A DNA stretch of 7,951 nucleotides from an uncultured Eubacterium sp. (GCA_904502145.1 CAJGDH010000083.1:1-7951), one strand, 5' to 3'. Positions 1-6,445 are shown, counted from the stretch's first letter. Made by a program: numbers and translations. The notes: generated from the letters alone by a model not told the origin.

Positions 1-1072
1 CTGTCAGGAGATGCGTGAGGCCGCCTGCTACCTTTCCTTAAAAGAAGGCAACGAACACCCGGATGCAGAAGAAGCGATAAAGGTAAAGACCGTCTTTTTC
101 GGGGGCGGCACTCCAAGTATTCTTTCTATATATAATATGGAGAGGATCATGGCCTGCCTGAAGGAATGTTTCTCCATTCTTCCCGGGGCGGAGATCTCCC
201 TGGAGGCCAATCCGGGGACTCTGGACAAGGAGAAGCCGGATGCATACCGCTCTATGGGGTTCAACCGTATCAGTATCGGTCTTCAGTCAACGGATGATTC
301 CTGCCTTAAGATGCTGGGCCGGATCCATACCTATGACCAGTTCCTTAAGAATTATGACCAGGTCCGGAAAGCCGGCTTTACCAATATCAATATCGATATC
401 ATGTCCGCCCTGCCTGGGCAGACGCTTGATTCCTATCTTGAAACCCTGAGGATCGTGACAGACCTCCGGCCCGAACACATTTCCTCCTACAGCCTGATCC
501 TTGAAGAGGGAACCCCCCTCTATTCGGATAAGGTGCTGCAGGCCAGGCTGCCGGATGAGGATACGGAAAGAAAGATGTATGAAGAGACGGGAAGATTTCT
601 TCTTGATCAGGGCTACCGGCGCTATGAGATCTCCAACTATGCCCTGGAAGGGAAAGAATGTCTCCACAACCTTGGCTACTGGGAAGGAGTTCCCTACCTT
701 GGCCTTGGCCTTGGCGCTTCCTCCTACTGGAGACAGGGAGAGACTGCGGAACGGTGTTCCGGCAAAACAGATATGGAGGCCTATCTCCTTAATCCTTTCA
801 CTCCATTTGCTGCCAGGCCTGACCATCAATGGCTCTCCCGGGAAGAGCAAATGGAGGAATACATGTTCCTCGGATTAAGAAAAACCGACGGGATCAGCAT
901 CACCGGATTCGGGAAGCGGTTCGGCAGTGATCTGTGGTCAGTCTACGGCCATGTGATCAGGGATTATCTGGACTTAGGACTGATGGGCCAGACCGGGGAC
1001 AGACTTTACCTGACCGAGAGAGGAATCGATGTAAGCAACCGGATCTTCAGTTCATTTCTGCTTGACCGGTGA
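1..1072 (+). CDS. hemW: Radical SAM heme chaperone HemW (5'-partial)
   Basis: This gene is cut by the left edge; the first whole codon is at base 2 and 356 residues are visible. HemW proteins are usually about 380 residues, so roughly the first 25-40 are missing, including the CxxxCxxC motif that binds the radical-SAM 4Fe-4S cluster. Visible family features are FGGGTPS, the EANPGT strand, RISIGLQS, the DIMSALPGQT segment, YEISNYA, and the signature HNLGYW followed by a glycine-rich YLGLGLGASSY. These fit the HemN/HemW family, and the short C-terminal domain favours HemW. HemW is a cytoplasmic heme-binding protein thought to deliver heme to acceptor proteins; older annotations call it oxygen-independent coproporphyrinogen III oxidase, but true HemN enzymes are longer. 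hemW commonly lies upstream of hrcA in Firmicutes. Here a terminator follows, so it is probably the last gene of an upstream unit. Confidence 0.93.
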   Translation, partial: CQEMREAACYLSLKEGNEHPDAEEAIKVKTVFFGGGTPSILSIYNMERIMACLKECFSILPGAEISLEANPGTLDKEKPDAYRSMGFNRISIGLQSTDDSCLKMLGRIHTYDQFLKNYDQVRKAGFTNINIDIMSALPGQTLDSYLETLRIVTDLRPEHISSYSLILEEGTPLYSDKVLQARLPDEDTERKMYEETGRFLLDQGYRRYEISNYALEGKECLHNLGYWEGVPYLGLGLGASSYWRQGETAERCSGKTDMEAYLLNPFTPFAARPDHQWLSREEQMEEYMFLGLRKTDGISITGFGKRFGSDLWSVYGHVIRDYLDLGLMGQTGDRLYLTERGIDVSNRIFSSFLLDR

Positions 1073-1104
1073 TCCGTAGGAAAATATAAATAAGACCAGT
1101 TCAG

Positions 1105-1149
1105 ACAGGAGATGAATCCTCACGGATTCTCTTCTGTTTTTTTATTTTT
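1105..1149 (+). terminator. Intrinsic terminator after hemW
   Basis: A 14-bp stem with one bulged T and one G-T pair is formed by 1105-1119 and 1124-1137 around a TCAC loop (1120-1123). It runs straight into a T-rich tract (1136-1149, broken by one A). This is a textbook rho-independent terminator. It ends hemW transcription just before the heat-shock promoter, which insulates the CIRCE-controlled operon from read-through. Confidence 0.9.
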
Positions 1150-1159
1150 AAAATTATAC

Positions 1160-1188
1160 TTGACATCCCGAAAGGTTGGTGTTAATTT
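1160..1188 (+). promoter_or_regulatory. Sigma-A-type promoter of the hrcA-grpE-dnaK-dnaJ operon
   Basis: A perfect -35 box TTGACA (1160-1165) is followed after 17 bp by TAATTT (1183-1188). The -10 box is only a 3/6 match, but a TG dinucleotide one base upstream (1180-1181) makes it an extended -10. Transcription would start near 1194-1196, a few bases before the CIRCE element, which is the usual promoter/operator layout of class I heat-shock operons. The -35 assignment is firm; the -10 is the best fit by spacing rather than by match. Confidence 0.8.
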
Positions 1189-1201
1189 AAGTATGAAGAT
1201 A

Positions 1202-1228
1202 TTAGCACTCGGGTTAAATGAGTGCTAA
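1202..1228 (+). promoter_or_regulatory. CIRCE operator (HrcA binding site)
   Basis: TTAGCACTC (1202-1210), a 9-bp spacer (1211-1219) and GAGTGCTAA (1220-1228) match the CIRCE consensus at every arm position. The palindrome extends two more bases on each side (1200-1230). HrcA dimers bind this element and block transcription at normal temperature. It lies just after the predicted transcription start, so it is also part of the 5' leader and could fold into an RNA hairpin. It is the only CIRCE copy in the window and sits before hrcA itself, which indicates autoregulation. Confidence 0.98.
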
Positions 1229-1263
1229 TAATCAAAAACAAAGATTAATCTATTACAGAAGAC

Positions 1264-1269
1264 AGGAGG
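1264..1269 (+). promoter_or_regulatory. Ribosome binding site of hrcA (decides the start)
   Basis: AGGAGG at 1264-1269 directly abuts an ATG at 1270, leaving no spacer, so that ATG is a poor initiation codon. The next in-frame ATG at 1282 has a 12-nt spacer, somewhat long but usable. It also gives the N-terminus expected of HrcA (MVLDERKMKIL). Confidence 0.7.
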
Positions 1270-1281
1270 ATGGTTAGTTTC

Positions 1282-2334
1282 ATGGTGTTAGATGAACGTA
1301 AGATGAAGATACTGAAAACGATTATCTCAACTTACCTTGAGACCGGAGAACCGGTGGGCAGCAGAACGATCGCAAAAGATTCTGACCTGCATTTAAGCTC
1401 CGCAACCATCCGAAATGAGATGGCCGATCTTGAGGAGCTGGGCTACATTATACAGCCCCATACCTCGGCAGGAAGAATTCCCTCCGATCTGGGATACCGG
1501 CTTTACGTCAATCAGATGATGGAAGAGCACGATATGGAGATCAAAGAGAAGGAGGAAGAGATCGAGGCAGAGCGGCAGATGATGTTTCAGAAGATGGACC
1601 GGATGGAGGAGATGCTGAAAAGCGTGGCCGATGTCCTGGCCAATGATACCAACTATGCAACTCTGGTATCCACCCCCCATATCCGGGAGTCCAAACTGAA
1701 ATTCATCCAGCTTTCCATGGTGGACCACTGCAGGATGCTGGCGGTCATCGTGGTAGGTAACGAGACGGTAAAGAACCTTCTGATCAATGTGGAAGATCCG
1801 CTGAGCAACGAGGAGATCCTCAAGCTGAATATCCTGCTGAACTCATTCCTGCAGGGGCTTGCCTTAAATGAGATCACTCTGGAGCTGATGCACACCATGA
1901 AGGTTCAGGCAGGGATGCACGCCTCCATCCTGGAGACGGTATTCAGCGGTATCGTGGAAGCGATCCATGAAGCCGATGATATGGAGATCTATACCAGCGG
2001 CGCAACGAACATGCTGAAGTATCCCGAGCTTTCAAGTCCGGCCCAGACAACGGCTCTGATCGATACCCTGGTCGGCAAGAAACAGCTGGTCCAGCTGGTG
2101 GATGAAACGGTAAGTGACCGGGATAAACATGGTATTCAAGTCTATATCGGAAGTGAGAACCAGCTTCCCTCCCTCAGGGACTGCAGTATCGTCACTGCTA
2201 CCTATGAGCTGGAGGAGGGCGGTACCGGTACCGTCGGGATCATCGGTCCCAAGAGGATGGATTACCGGAAGGTGGTACATACATTGAAGAATCTTACCGC
2301 CGATCTGGATGAGATATTCAATAAGAAAGCATAG
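1282..2334 (+). CDS. hrcA: Heat-inducible transcription repressor HrcA
   Basis: A 350-residue protein of normal HrcA length. The N-terminal winged-helix DNA-binding region (about residues 1-75) has the conserved run LSSATIRNEMADLEELGY followed by PHTSAGRIPSDLGYRLYV. A glutamate/methionine-rich, probably helical segment (about 81-115) leads to the GAF-like dimerisation core. The C-terminus has the family signature GTVGIIGPKRMDY. HrcA dimers bind CIRCE and repress chaperone operons; the family depends on GroEL to stay active, so repression lifts when GroEL is busy with misfolded protein. A perfect CIRCE lies 54 bp upstream, so it very likely represses its own operon. I chose the ATG at 1282 because the AGGAGG touches the upstream in-frame ATG at 1270; starting there would add four residues (MVSF). 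The stop is followed 17 nt later by grpE. Confidence 0.96.
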   Translation: MVLDERKMKILKTIISTYLETGEPVGSRTIAKDSDLHLSSATIRNEMADLEELGYIIQPHTSAGRIPSDLGYRLYVNQMMEEHDMEIKEKEEEIEAERQMMFQKMDRMEEMLKSVADVLANDTNYATLVSTPHIRESKLKFIQLSMVDHCRMLAVIVVGNETVKNLLINVEDPLSNEEILKLNILLNSFLQGLALNEITLELMHTMKVQAGMHASILETVFSGIVEAIHEADDMEIYTSGATNMLKYPELSSPAQTTALIDTLVGKKQLVQLVDETVSDRDKHGIQVYIGSENQLPSLRDCSIVTATYELEEGGTGTVGIIGPKRMDYRKVVHTLKNLTADLDEIFNKKA

Positions 2335-2351
2335 AAAGGTGGTACTTTTAA

Positions 2352-3071
2352 GTGGAAGACAGGAAAGAATTCGACGAAAGTATCGTGAAAGAAGAAGAGG
2401 AATTCGACCTCTTTAAGAAGAAACCGGAAGAGAAAAAGGATTCTTCCGCGGAAGAAGCGGAAGAGAAGAAATCTCCCGAAACCGGTGAAGAAGAACAGGA
2501 GCCTGTCTCAGAGGATGAAGATGATTCTCCGGATACAGAAGAGGAAGGCGAAACTGCTGAAGCTTCCGGTAAGGAGAAAGCTTTCGGGAAGAAGAAAAAG
2601 AAGAAATCCGTCAAGAACCTTGAACTTGCCCTGGAGAAAAAGGAAGCCAAGGTGGCCGAGCTTACGGATCTGTATCAGAGGCTGATGGCAGAATTCGAGA
2701 ATGCCAGAAAGCGTAACGCCAAAGAACAATCCCGGATGTATGACATAGGAGCCAAAGAGGTTCTGGTCAAGCTGCTTCCGGTTATTGATAATTTTGAACG
2801 CGGCATCGACGCCTTGTCCGAAGAGGAGAAGGAAGGGGCATTTGCCCAGGGGTTCATCAAGATCTATCAGCAGCTGATGACCACCATGACGGAGATCGGT
2901 GTCACCCCCATGGATGCAAAGGGCAAGGAATTCAACCCGGATCTCCACAATGCAGTCATGCATGAGGAGGATCCCGAACAGGGCGAGAACCTGGTGGCGG
3001 AAGAATTCCAGAAGGGGTATATGTACAAAGACAGTGTCTTAAGACACAGCATGGTTAAAGTAGTAAACTGA
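2352..3071 (+). CDS. grpE: Nucleotide exchange factor GrpE
   Basis: A 239-residue GrpE starting at GTG. A TAA (2349-2351) lies directly before the GTG in the same frame, the next in-frame ATG falls deep inside the conserved region, and AAAGGTGG ends 9 nt upstream, so GTG is nearly certain. The first 75 or so residues are very acidic and low-complexity, ending in a run of six lysines near 80-85. Then comes the long helical dimerisation region (about 88-125, with LYQRLMAEFENARKRN), LLPVIDNFERGID, and the C-terminal beta-domain (FNPDLHNAVMHE, then EEFQKGYMYKDSVLRHSMVKV). GrpE dimers release ADP from DnaK and can act as a thermosensor in the chaperone cycle. It is longer than many GrpEs only because of the disordered N-terminus. 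It sits between hrcA (17 nt upstream) and dnaK (54 nt downstream). Confidence 0.97.
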   Translation: MEDRKEFDESIVKEEEEFDLFKKKPEEKKDSSAEEAEEKKSPETGEEEQEPVSEDEDDSPDTEEEGETAEASGKEKAFGKKKKKKSVKNLELALEKKEAKVAELTDLYQRLMAEFENARKRNAKEQSRMYDIGAKEVLVKLLPVIDNFERGIDALSEEEKEGAFAQGFIKIYQQLMTTMTEIGVTPMDAKGKEFNPDLHNAVMHEEDPEQGENLVAEEFQKGYMYKDSVLRHSMVKVVN

Positions 3072-3074
3072 CCC

Positions 3075-3097
3075 GGCATGGAAAGATTTCCATTGCC
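3075..3097 (+). other. Hairpin in the grpE-dnaK spacer
   Basis: GGCATGGAA (3075-3083) pairs with TTCCATTGCC (3088-3097) as a 9-bp stem with one bulged T and an AGAT loop. No T-tract follows, so it is not a terminator. It starts four bases after the grpE stop and ends 15 nt before the dnaK ribosome binding site. It may be an mRNA processing or stabilising element for the dnaK segment. The structure is seen; the role is inferred. Confidence 0.5.
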
Positions 3098-3111
3098 AGT
3101 TAATACATAAC

Positions 3112-3117
3112 AGGAGG
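3112..3117 (+). promoter_or_regulatory. Ribosome binding site of dnaK (decides the start)
   Basis: A perfect AGGAGG lies 8 nt before the ATG at 3126 but only 2 nt before the in-frame ATG at 3120. Optimal spacing therefore selects 3126, giving the normal DnaK N-terminus MSKIIGIDLGTTNS. Confidence 0.85.
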
Positions 3118-3125
3118 AAATGATC

Positions 3126-4982
3126 ATGAGTAAAATTATCGGTATTGATTTAGGAACAACAAATTCATGTGTAGCAGTAATGGAAGGTGGAAAACCTGTG
3201 GTCATCACCAATGCAGAAGGACTGAGGACCACTCCTTCCGTTGTCGGTTTCACAAAGACCGGCGAGCGTGTTATCGGTGAGCCCGCAAAACGTCAGGCTG
3301 TAACAAACCCGGACAAGACCATCTCATCCATCAAACGTCAGATGGGTACCAGCTATTCCGTGACCATCGATGACAAGAAATACTCTCCGCAGCAGATTTC
3401 TGCCATGATCCTGCAGAAATTAAAAGGCGATGCAGAGAACTATCTCGGTGAGAAGGTGACAGACGCAGTCATCACCGTTCCTGCTTACTTTAATGATGCC
3501 CAGAGACAGGCAACCAAGGACGCCGGCAAGATCGCAGGCCTCGAAGTAAAACGTATCATCAACGAGCCTACGGCAGCAGCCCTGTCCTATGGTCTTGATA
3601 ATGAGAAAGAACAGAAGATCATGGTATTCGACCTTGGCGGCGGTACATTTGATGTCTCCATCATCGAGATCGGTGACGGCGTTATCGAAGTGCTTTCCAC
3701 AGCAGGTGACAACCACCTGGGCGGCGATGATTTCGACGATGTGGTTACCCGTTATATGATCGATGATTTCAAGGCAAAAGAAGGTGTGGATCTCTCCGGC
3801 GACAAGATGGCCATGCAGAGACTGAAAGAAGCAGCTGAGAAGGCAAAGAAGGAGCTTTCCTCCTCCACAACCACCAACATCAACCTGCCTTTCATCACCG
3901 CAACATCCGAGGGTCCGAAACATTTCGAGATGAACCTCACCAGAGCAAAATTCAATGAACTTACCGCTCATCTTGTAGAGCGTACCGTAACACCGGTTCA
4001 GACCGCCCTCAGGGATGCAGGCCTTTCCGCATCCGAGCTGAGCAAGGTACTTCTGGTCGGTGGTTCCACCAGGATCCCGGCCGTACAGGATAAAGTAAAA
4101 CAGCTTACCGGCAAAGAGCCTTTCAAGGGGATCAACCCGGATGAATGTGTAGCTATCGGTGCTTCCATCCAGGGCGGCAAGCTGGCCGGCGACGCCGGTG
4201 CGGGAGATATCCTTCTTCTGGATGTAACTCCCCTGTCCCTGTCCATCGAGACACTGGGCGGCGTAGCTACAAGACTGATCGAACGTAACACCACGATCCC
4301 GACAAAGAAGAGCCAGATCTTCTCCACTGCCGAGGATAACCAGAGCGCTGTTGATATCCATGTCGTACAGGGTGAGAGACAGTTCGCAAGGGACAATAAG
4401 ACCCTTGGCCAGTTCCGTCTGGACGGTATCCCGCCTGCAAGAAGAGGTATCCCGCAGATCGAAGTTACTTTCGATATTGATGCCAACGGTATCGTAAATG
4501 TTTCCGCAAAAGACCTGGGTACAGGCAAAGAGCAGCATATCACCATCACTGCCGGATCCAACATGTCCGATGAAGATATCGAGAAGGCAGTTAAAGAAGC
4601 TGCTGAGTACGAAGCTCAGGATAAGAAGAGAAAAGAAGCGATCGACGCAAGAAATGAAGCTGACAACATGGTATTCCAGACCGAGAAGGCTCTGGAGGAT
4701 GTGGGCGACAAGATCCCTGACGCGGACAAGACTACCGTTCAGGCCGATATTGCCAAACTGAAAGAGGTGCTGGACCGCACAACCGTTGAGAACATGACGG
4801 ATGCGGACGTAGCAGAACTTAATGCCGGCAAGGAACAGCTGATGAAAGACTCCCAGACTCTGTTTGCCAAGATGTATGAGCAGACACAGCAGGCCGGTGG
4901 TCCTCAGCCGGGTCCGAACACAAATGCCAATGATACATATGCAGCCGATGACGTGGTAGATGCTGATTTCACAGAACTGTAA
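3126..4982 (+). CDS. dnaK: Molecular chaperone DnaK (Hsp70)
   Basis: A complete 618-residue Hsp70. The nucleotide-binding domain (about 1-360) shows phosphate-1 motif IGIDLGTTNS (5-14), VPAYFNDAQRQAT (118-130), NEPTAAALSYG (146-156), phosphate-2 motif FDLGGGTFDVS (168-178) and LVGGSTRIP (310-318). The hydrophobic linker is LLLDVTPL (363-370). The substrate-binding beta-domain includes IPTKKSQIFST and VVQGER; the helical lid starts near 480. The Gly/Pro/Asn-rich tail ends in DDVVDADFTEL, the conserved end of bacterial DnaKs. Between IKRQMG (69-74) and PQQISA (88-93) the chain lacks the roughly two dozen residues found in Gram-negative DnaKs. DnaK binds exposed hydrophobic segments in an ATP-driven cycle with DnaJ and GrpE. 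The start at 3126 is set by the ribosome binding site; 3120 would add two residues. Expression should be controlled from the promoter/CIRCE upstream of hrcA. Confidence 0.99.
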   Translation: MSKIIGIDLGTTNSCVAVMEGGKPVVITNAEGLRTTPSVVGFTKTGERVIGEPAKRQAVTNPDKTISSIKRQMGTSYSVTIDDKKYSPQQISAMILQKLKGDAENYLGEKVTDAVITVPAYFNDAQRQATKDAGKIAGLEVKRIINEPTAAALSYGLDNEKEQKIMVFDLGGGTFDVSIIEIGDGVIEVLSTAGDNHLGGDDFDDVVTRYMIDDFKAKEGVDLSGDKMAMQRLKEAAEKAKKELSSSTTTNINLPFITATSEGPKHFEMNLTRAKFNELTAHLVERTVTPVQTALRDAGLSASELSKVLLVGGSTRIPAVQDKVKQLTGKEPFKGINPDECVAIGASIQGGKLAGDAGAGDILLLDVTPLSLSIETLGGVATRLIERNTTIPTKKSQIFSTAEDNQSAVDIHVVQGERQFARDNKTLGQFRLDGIPPARRGIPQIEVTFDIDANGIVNVSAKDLGTGKEQHITITAGSNMSDEDIEKAVKEAAEYEAQDKKRKEAIDARNEADNMVFQTEKALEDVGDKIPDADKTTVQADIAKLKEVLDRTTVENMTDADVAELNAGKEQLMKDSQTLFAKMYEQTQQAGGPQPGPNTNANDTYAADDVVDADFTEL

Positions 4983-4992
4983 ATAAAGCATC

Positions 4993-5101
4993 CTGCAGCT
5001 GATTCTGCAGACAAAGGACAAGAGGAGGCAGGGGCATTCCCTGTCCCCTCTTTCATGACGTTTTCCGTACTGAGGGATTCCGCCCGGGAATCCCGACGGA
5101 A
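4993..5101 (+). other. Cluster of three RNA hairpins between dnaK and dnaJ
   Basis: The 154-bp spacer holds three successive inverted repeats. The first is CTGCAG (4993-4998) with CTGCAG (5005-5010), 6-nt loop. The second is 5020-5033 with 5039-5052: 14 positions with one A-C mismatch and one G-T pair, loop GCATT. The third is GGGATTCC (5074-5081) with GGAATCCC (5087-5094), loop GCCCG, extended across an internal loop by TTCCGT (5063-5068) with ACGGAA (5096-5101). None is followed by a real T-run, so none is a canonical terminator. The cluster ends 24 nt before the dnaJ ribosome binding site. It could stabilise the upstream dnaK mRNA, be a processing site, or lower dnaJ expression relative to dnaK. 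The pairing is read directly from the sequence; the function is inference. Confidence 0.6.
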
Positions 5102-5136
5102 GGAGCAGGACCGGCTGGGCTGTCCGGAGGTTAAAC

Positions 5137-6303
5137 ATGGCAGAAAAAAGAGATTATTATGAGGTCCTTGGGGTTTCGAAAAGTGCTTCCGAGGAAGAGA
5201 TAAAAAAAGCATATCGAAAAGTGGCGAAAAAATATCATCCGGATATGAATCCCGGGGATAAGAACGCGGAAGAAAAGTTTAAGGAAGCGGCTGAGGCTTA
5301 TGAAGTTCTGAGCGACCCGGAGAAGAAGGCCAGGTATGATCAGTTCGGCCATGCTGCCTTTGAACAGGGCGGCGGAGCCGGAGGATTCGGAGGATTTGAT
5401 TTCGGCGGCGGAGATATGGGAGATATCTTCGGGGACATCTTCGGAGATTTCTTTGGCGGCGGAAGCAGAAGAAATGCCAGGAGAAACGGACCCAGGCAGG
5501 GCCCGAACCTCCGTGCGGCTGTCAGGATCACCTTTGATGAAGCCATCCGCGGCGTAGATAAAGAGCTGGAGATCGCCCTGAAAGAGGAATGCAAGACCTG
5601 CGGCGGTTCCGGTGCCAAACCGGGAACCAGCCCTGAAACCTGTACCAGATGCGGCGGAAGCGGCCAGGTGGTCTACACCCAGCAGTCCATGTTCGGTACC
5701 GTGAGAAATGTCCAGCAGTGTCCGGACTGCCACGGAAGCGGTCAGGTCATCAAGCAGAAATGTACAGACTGTTCCGGAACCGGTTACATCAAGGTAAGGA
5801 AAAAAGTCAAGGTTTCCATTCCCGCAGGTATCGATGACGGACAGAGCGTACGTATCCGCGAGAAGGGTGAACCCGGGATCAACGGCGGTCCCAGAGGCGA
5901 TCTGCTGGTAAATGTACAGGTGTCCAGACATCCCAAGTTCCAGAGGCAGGAGTACGATATTTTCTCCACGGAGCCCATCAGCTTCACCCAGGCTGCTCTC
6001 GGTGCCACCATCAACATTGATACGGTGGATGGCCCCTACACTTACACCATCAAGCCGGGCACCCAGACCGATACCAGGATACGCCTGAAAAACAAGGGTG
6101 TACCCAGCCTGAGAAACAAGAACTTAAGAGGAAATCATTTCGTCACCTTTGTGGTTCAGGTTCCTGAAAAACTGAATTCCGCCCAGAAGGAAGCGCTTCG
6201 CCGTTTCCAGGAGGCAATGGGAGAGGTACAGGAAGAGAACGCCGGGAACGATTCAGACAAAACCGAGAAGAAAGGATTCTTCGGCGGCAAAAAGAAGAAA
6301 TGA
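5137..6303 (+). CDS. dnaJ: Co-chaperone DnaJ (Hsp40, class A)
   Basis: A complete 388-residue class A J-protein. The J-domain (about 6-70) carries the essential HPD motif at 34-36. A Gly/Phe-rich linker with repeated DIFGD/DFFGGG (about 77-109) follows. The zinc region has all four CxxCxGxG motifs intact (cysteines 152/155, 169/172, 195/198, 209/212), so both zinc sites should form. The C-terminal substrate-binding and dimerisation domains include GDLLVNVQVSRHPKFQR, QAALGA and GVPSLRNKNLRG. The tail ends in a lysine-rich stretch (FFGGKKKK). DnaJ binds unfolded clients and stimulates DnaK ATP hydrolysis. GGAGG (5126-5130) lies 6 nt before the ATG. It is the last gene of the chaperone unit, followed by a terminator. 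The 154-bp gap from dnaK is much larger than the other spacers within this unit. Confidence 0.99.
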   Translation: MAEKRDYYEVLGVSKSASEEEIKKAYRKVAKKYHPDMNPGDKNAEEKFKEAAEAYEVLSDPEKKARYDQFGHAAFEQGGGAGGFGGFDFGGGDMGDIFGDIFGDFFGGGSRRNARRNGPRQGPNLRAAVRITFDEAIRGVDKELEIALKEECKTCGGSGAKPGTSPETCTRCGGSGQVVYTQQSMFGTVRNVQQCPDCHGSGQVIKQKCTDCSGTGYIKVRKKVKVSIPAGIDDGQSVRIREKGEPGINGGPRGDLLVNVQVSRHPKFQRQEYDIFSTEPISFTQAALGATINIDTVDGPYTYTIKPGTQTDTRIRLKNKGVPSLRNKNLRGNHFVTFVVQVPEKLNSAQKEALRRFQEAMGEVQEENAGNDSDKTEKKGFFGGKKKK

Positions 6304-6323
6304 TCGAAGGATAATATAATCAG

Positions 6324-6362
6324 AGGACTGTCGTCAGATAGGGCGGCAGTCCTTTTTTCTTT
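6324..6362 (+). terminator. Intrinsic terminator after dnaJ
   Basis: AGGACTGTCG (6324-6333) pairs with CGGCAGTCCT (6344-6353) over 10 bp with one T-G wobble and a 10-nt loop. Six T residues (6353-6358) follow, then CTTT. It lies 21 nt after the dnaJ stop and should end most transcripts from the CIRCE-controlled promoter, so prmA-rsmE would be read by partial read-through or from their own promoter. Confidence 0.88.
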
Positions 6363-6401
6363 GCTTTAGCCAGGTGCTTATTTGCTTTAGTCAGGTGCTT
6401 A
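6360..6401 (+). repeat. 21-bp tandem duplication upstream of prmA
   Basis: Two adjacent 21-bp copies (6360-6380 and 6381-6401) are identical except for C6370 versus T6391. Each contains TTTGCTTTAG and CAGGTGCTTA. The first begins in the tail of the dnaJ terminator T-tract, and the second overlaps the proposed -35 region of prmA. It looks like a recent slippage or tandem duplication, though a paired regulator-binding site cannot be excluded. Confidence 0.85.
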
Positions 6402-6410
6402 TGTTACACT
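6382..6410 (+). promoter_or_regulatory. Possible promoter of prmA-rsmE
   Basis: TACACT (6405-6410, 4/6 match to TATAAT) has a TG one base upstream (6402-6403), which makes it an extended -10. TTGCTT (6382-6387) lies 17 bp before it as a weak -35 (3/6). Transcription would start near 6417, giving a leader of about 29 nt with the prmA ribosome binding site. A 7-bp inverted repeat (CTTTAGT 6385-6391, ACTAAAG 6408-6414) brackets the spacer and could be an operator. A separate promoter makes sense after the dnaJ terminator; from memory, Bacillus subtilis also has one at the same place. Confidence 0.5.
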
Positions 6411-6445
6411 AAAGTGCAGATAAAGGTTTCAAAGGAGACGATAAA

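Noticed and set aside
287..850. A 187-codon open frame on the - strand inside hemW
   Set aside because: It is fully antisense to well-conserved HemW motifs and has no recognisable domain.
1242..1251. Palindrome AGATTAATCT in the hrcA leader as a second operator
   Set aside because: It is only 10 bp, AT-rich, unrelated to CIRCE, and easily expected by chance in an AT-rich leader.
2348..2650. A serine/phenylalanine-rich open frame on the - strand opposite the start of grpE
   Set aside because: It is the complement of the GAA/GAG/AAG-rich acidic GrpE tail, so the low-complexity Ser/Phe composition is a by-product.
5020..5052. Strong hairpin as a terminator between dnaK and dnaJ
   Set aside because: The stem is strong but only three T residues follow before CATGACG, so it lacks the U-tract of an intrinsic terminator.
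5111..5127. CCGG...CCGG pairing that could mask the dnaJ ribosome binding site
   Set aside because: It is only four base pairs and overlaps two bases of the GGAGG, too weak to support a regulatory claim.
3420..5138. A 572-codon open frame on the - strand opposite dnaK
   Set aside because: It lies almost wholly antisense to dnaK, has no recognisable motifs, and its composition is what biased dnaK codons give in the mirror frame. Long antisense frames opposite dnaK/Hsp70 genes are a known artefact.
5131..5931. A 266-codon open frame on the - strand inside dnaJ
   Set aside because: It mirrors the conserved DnaJ domains and has no family motifs or independent gene context.
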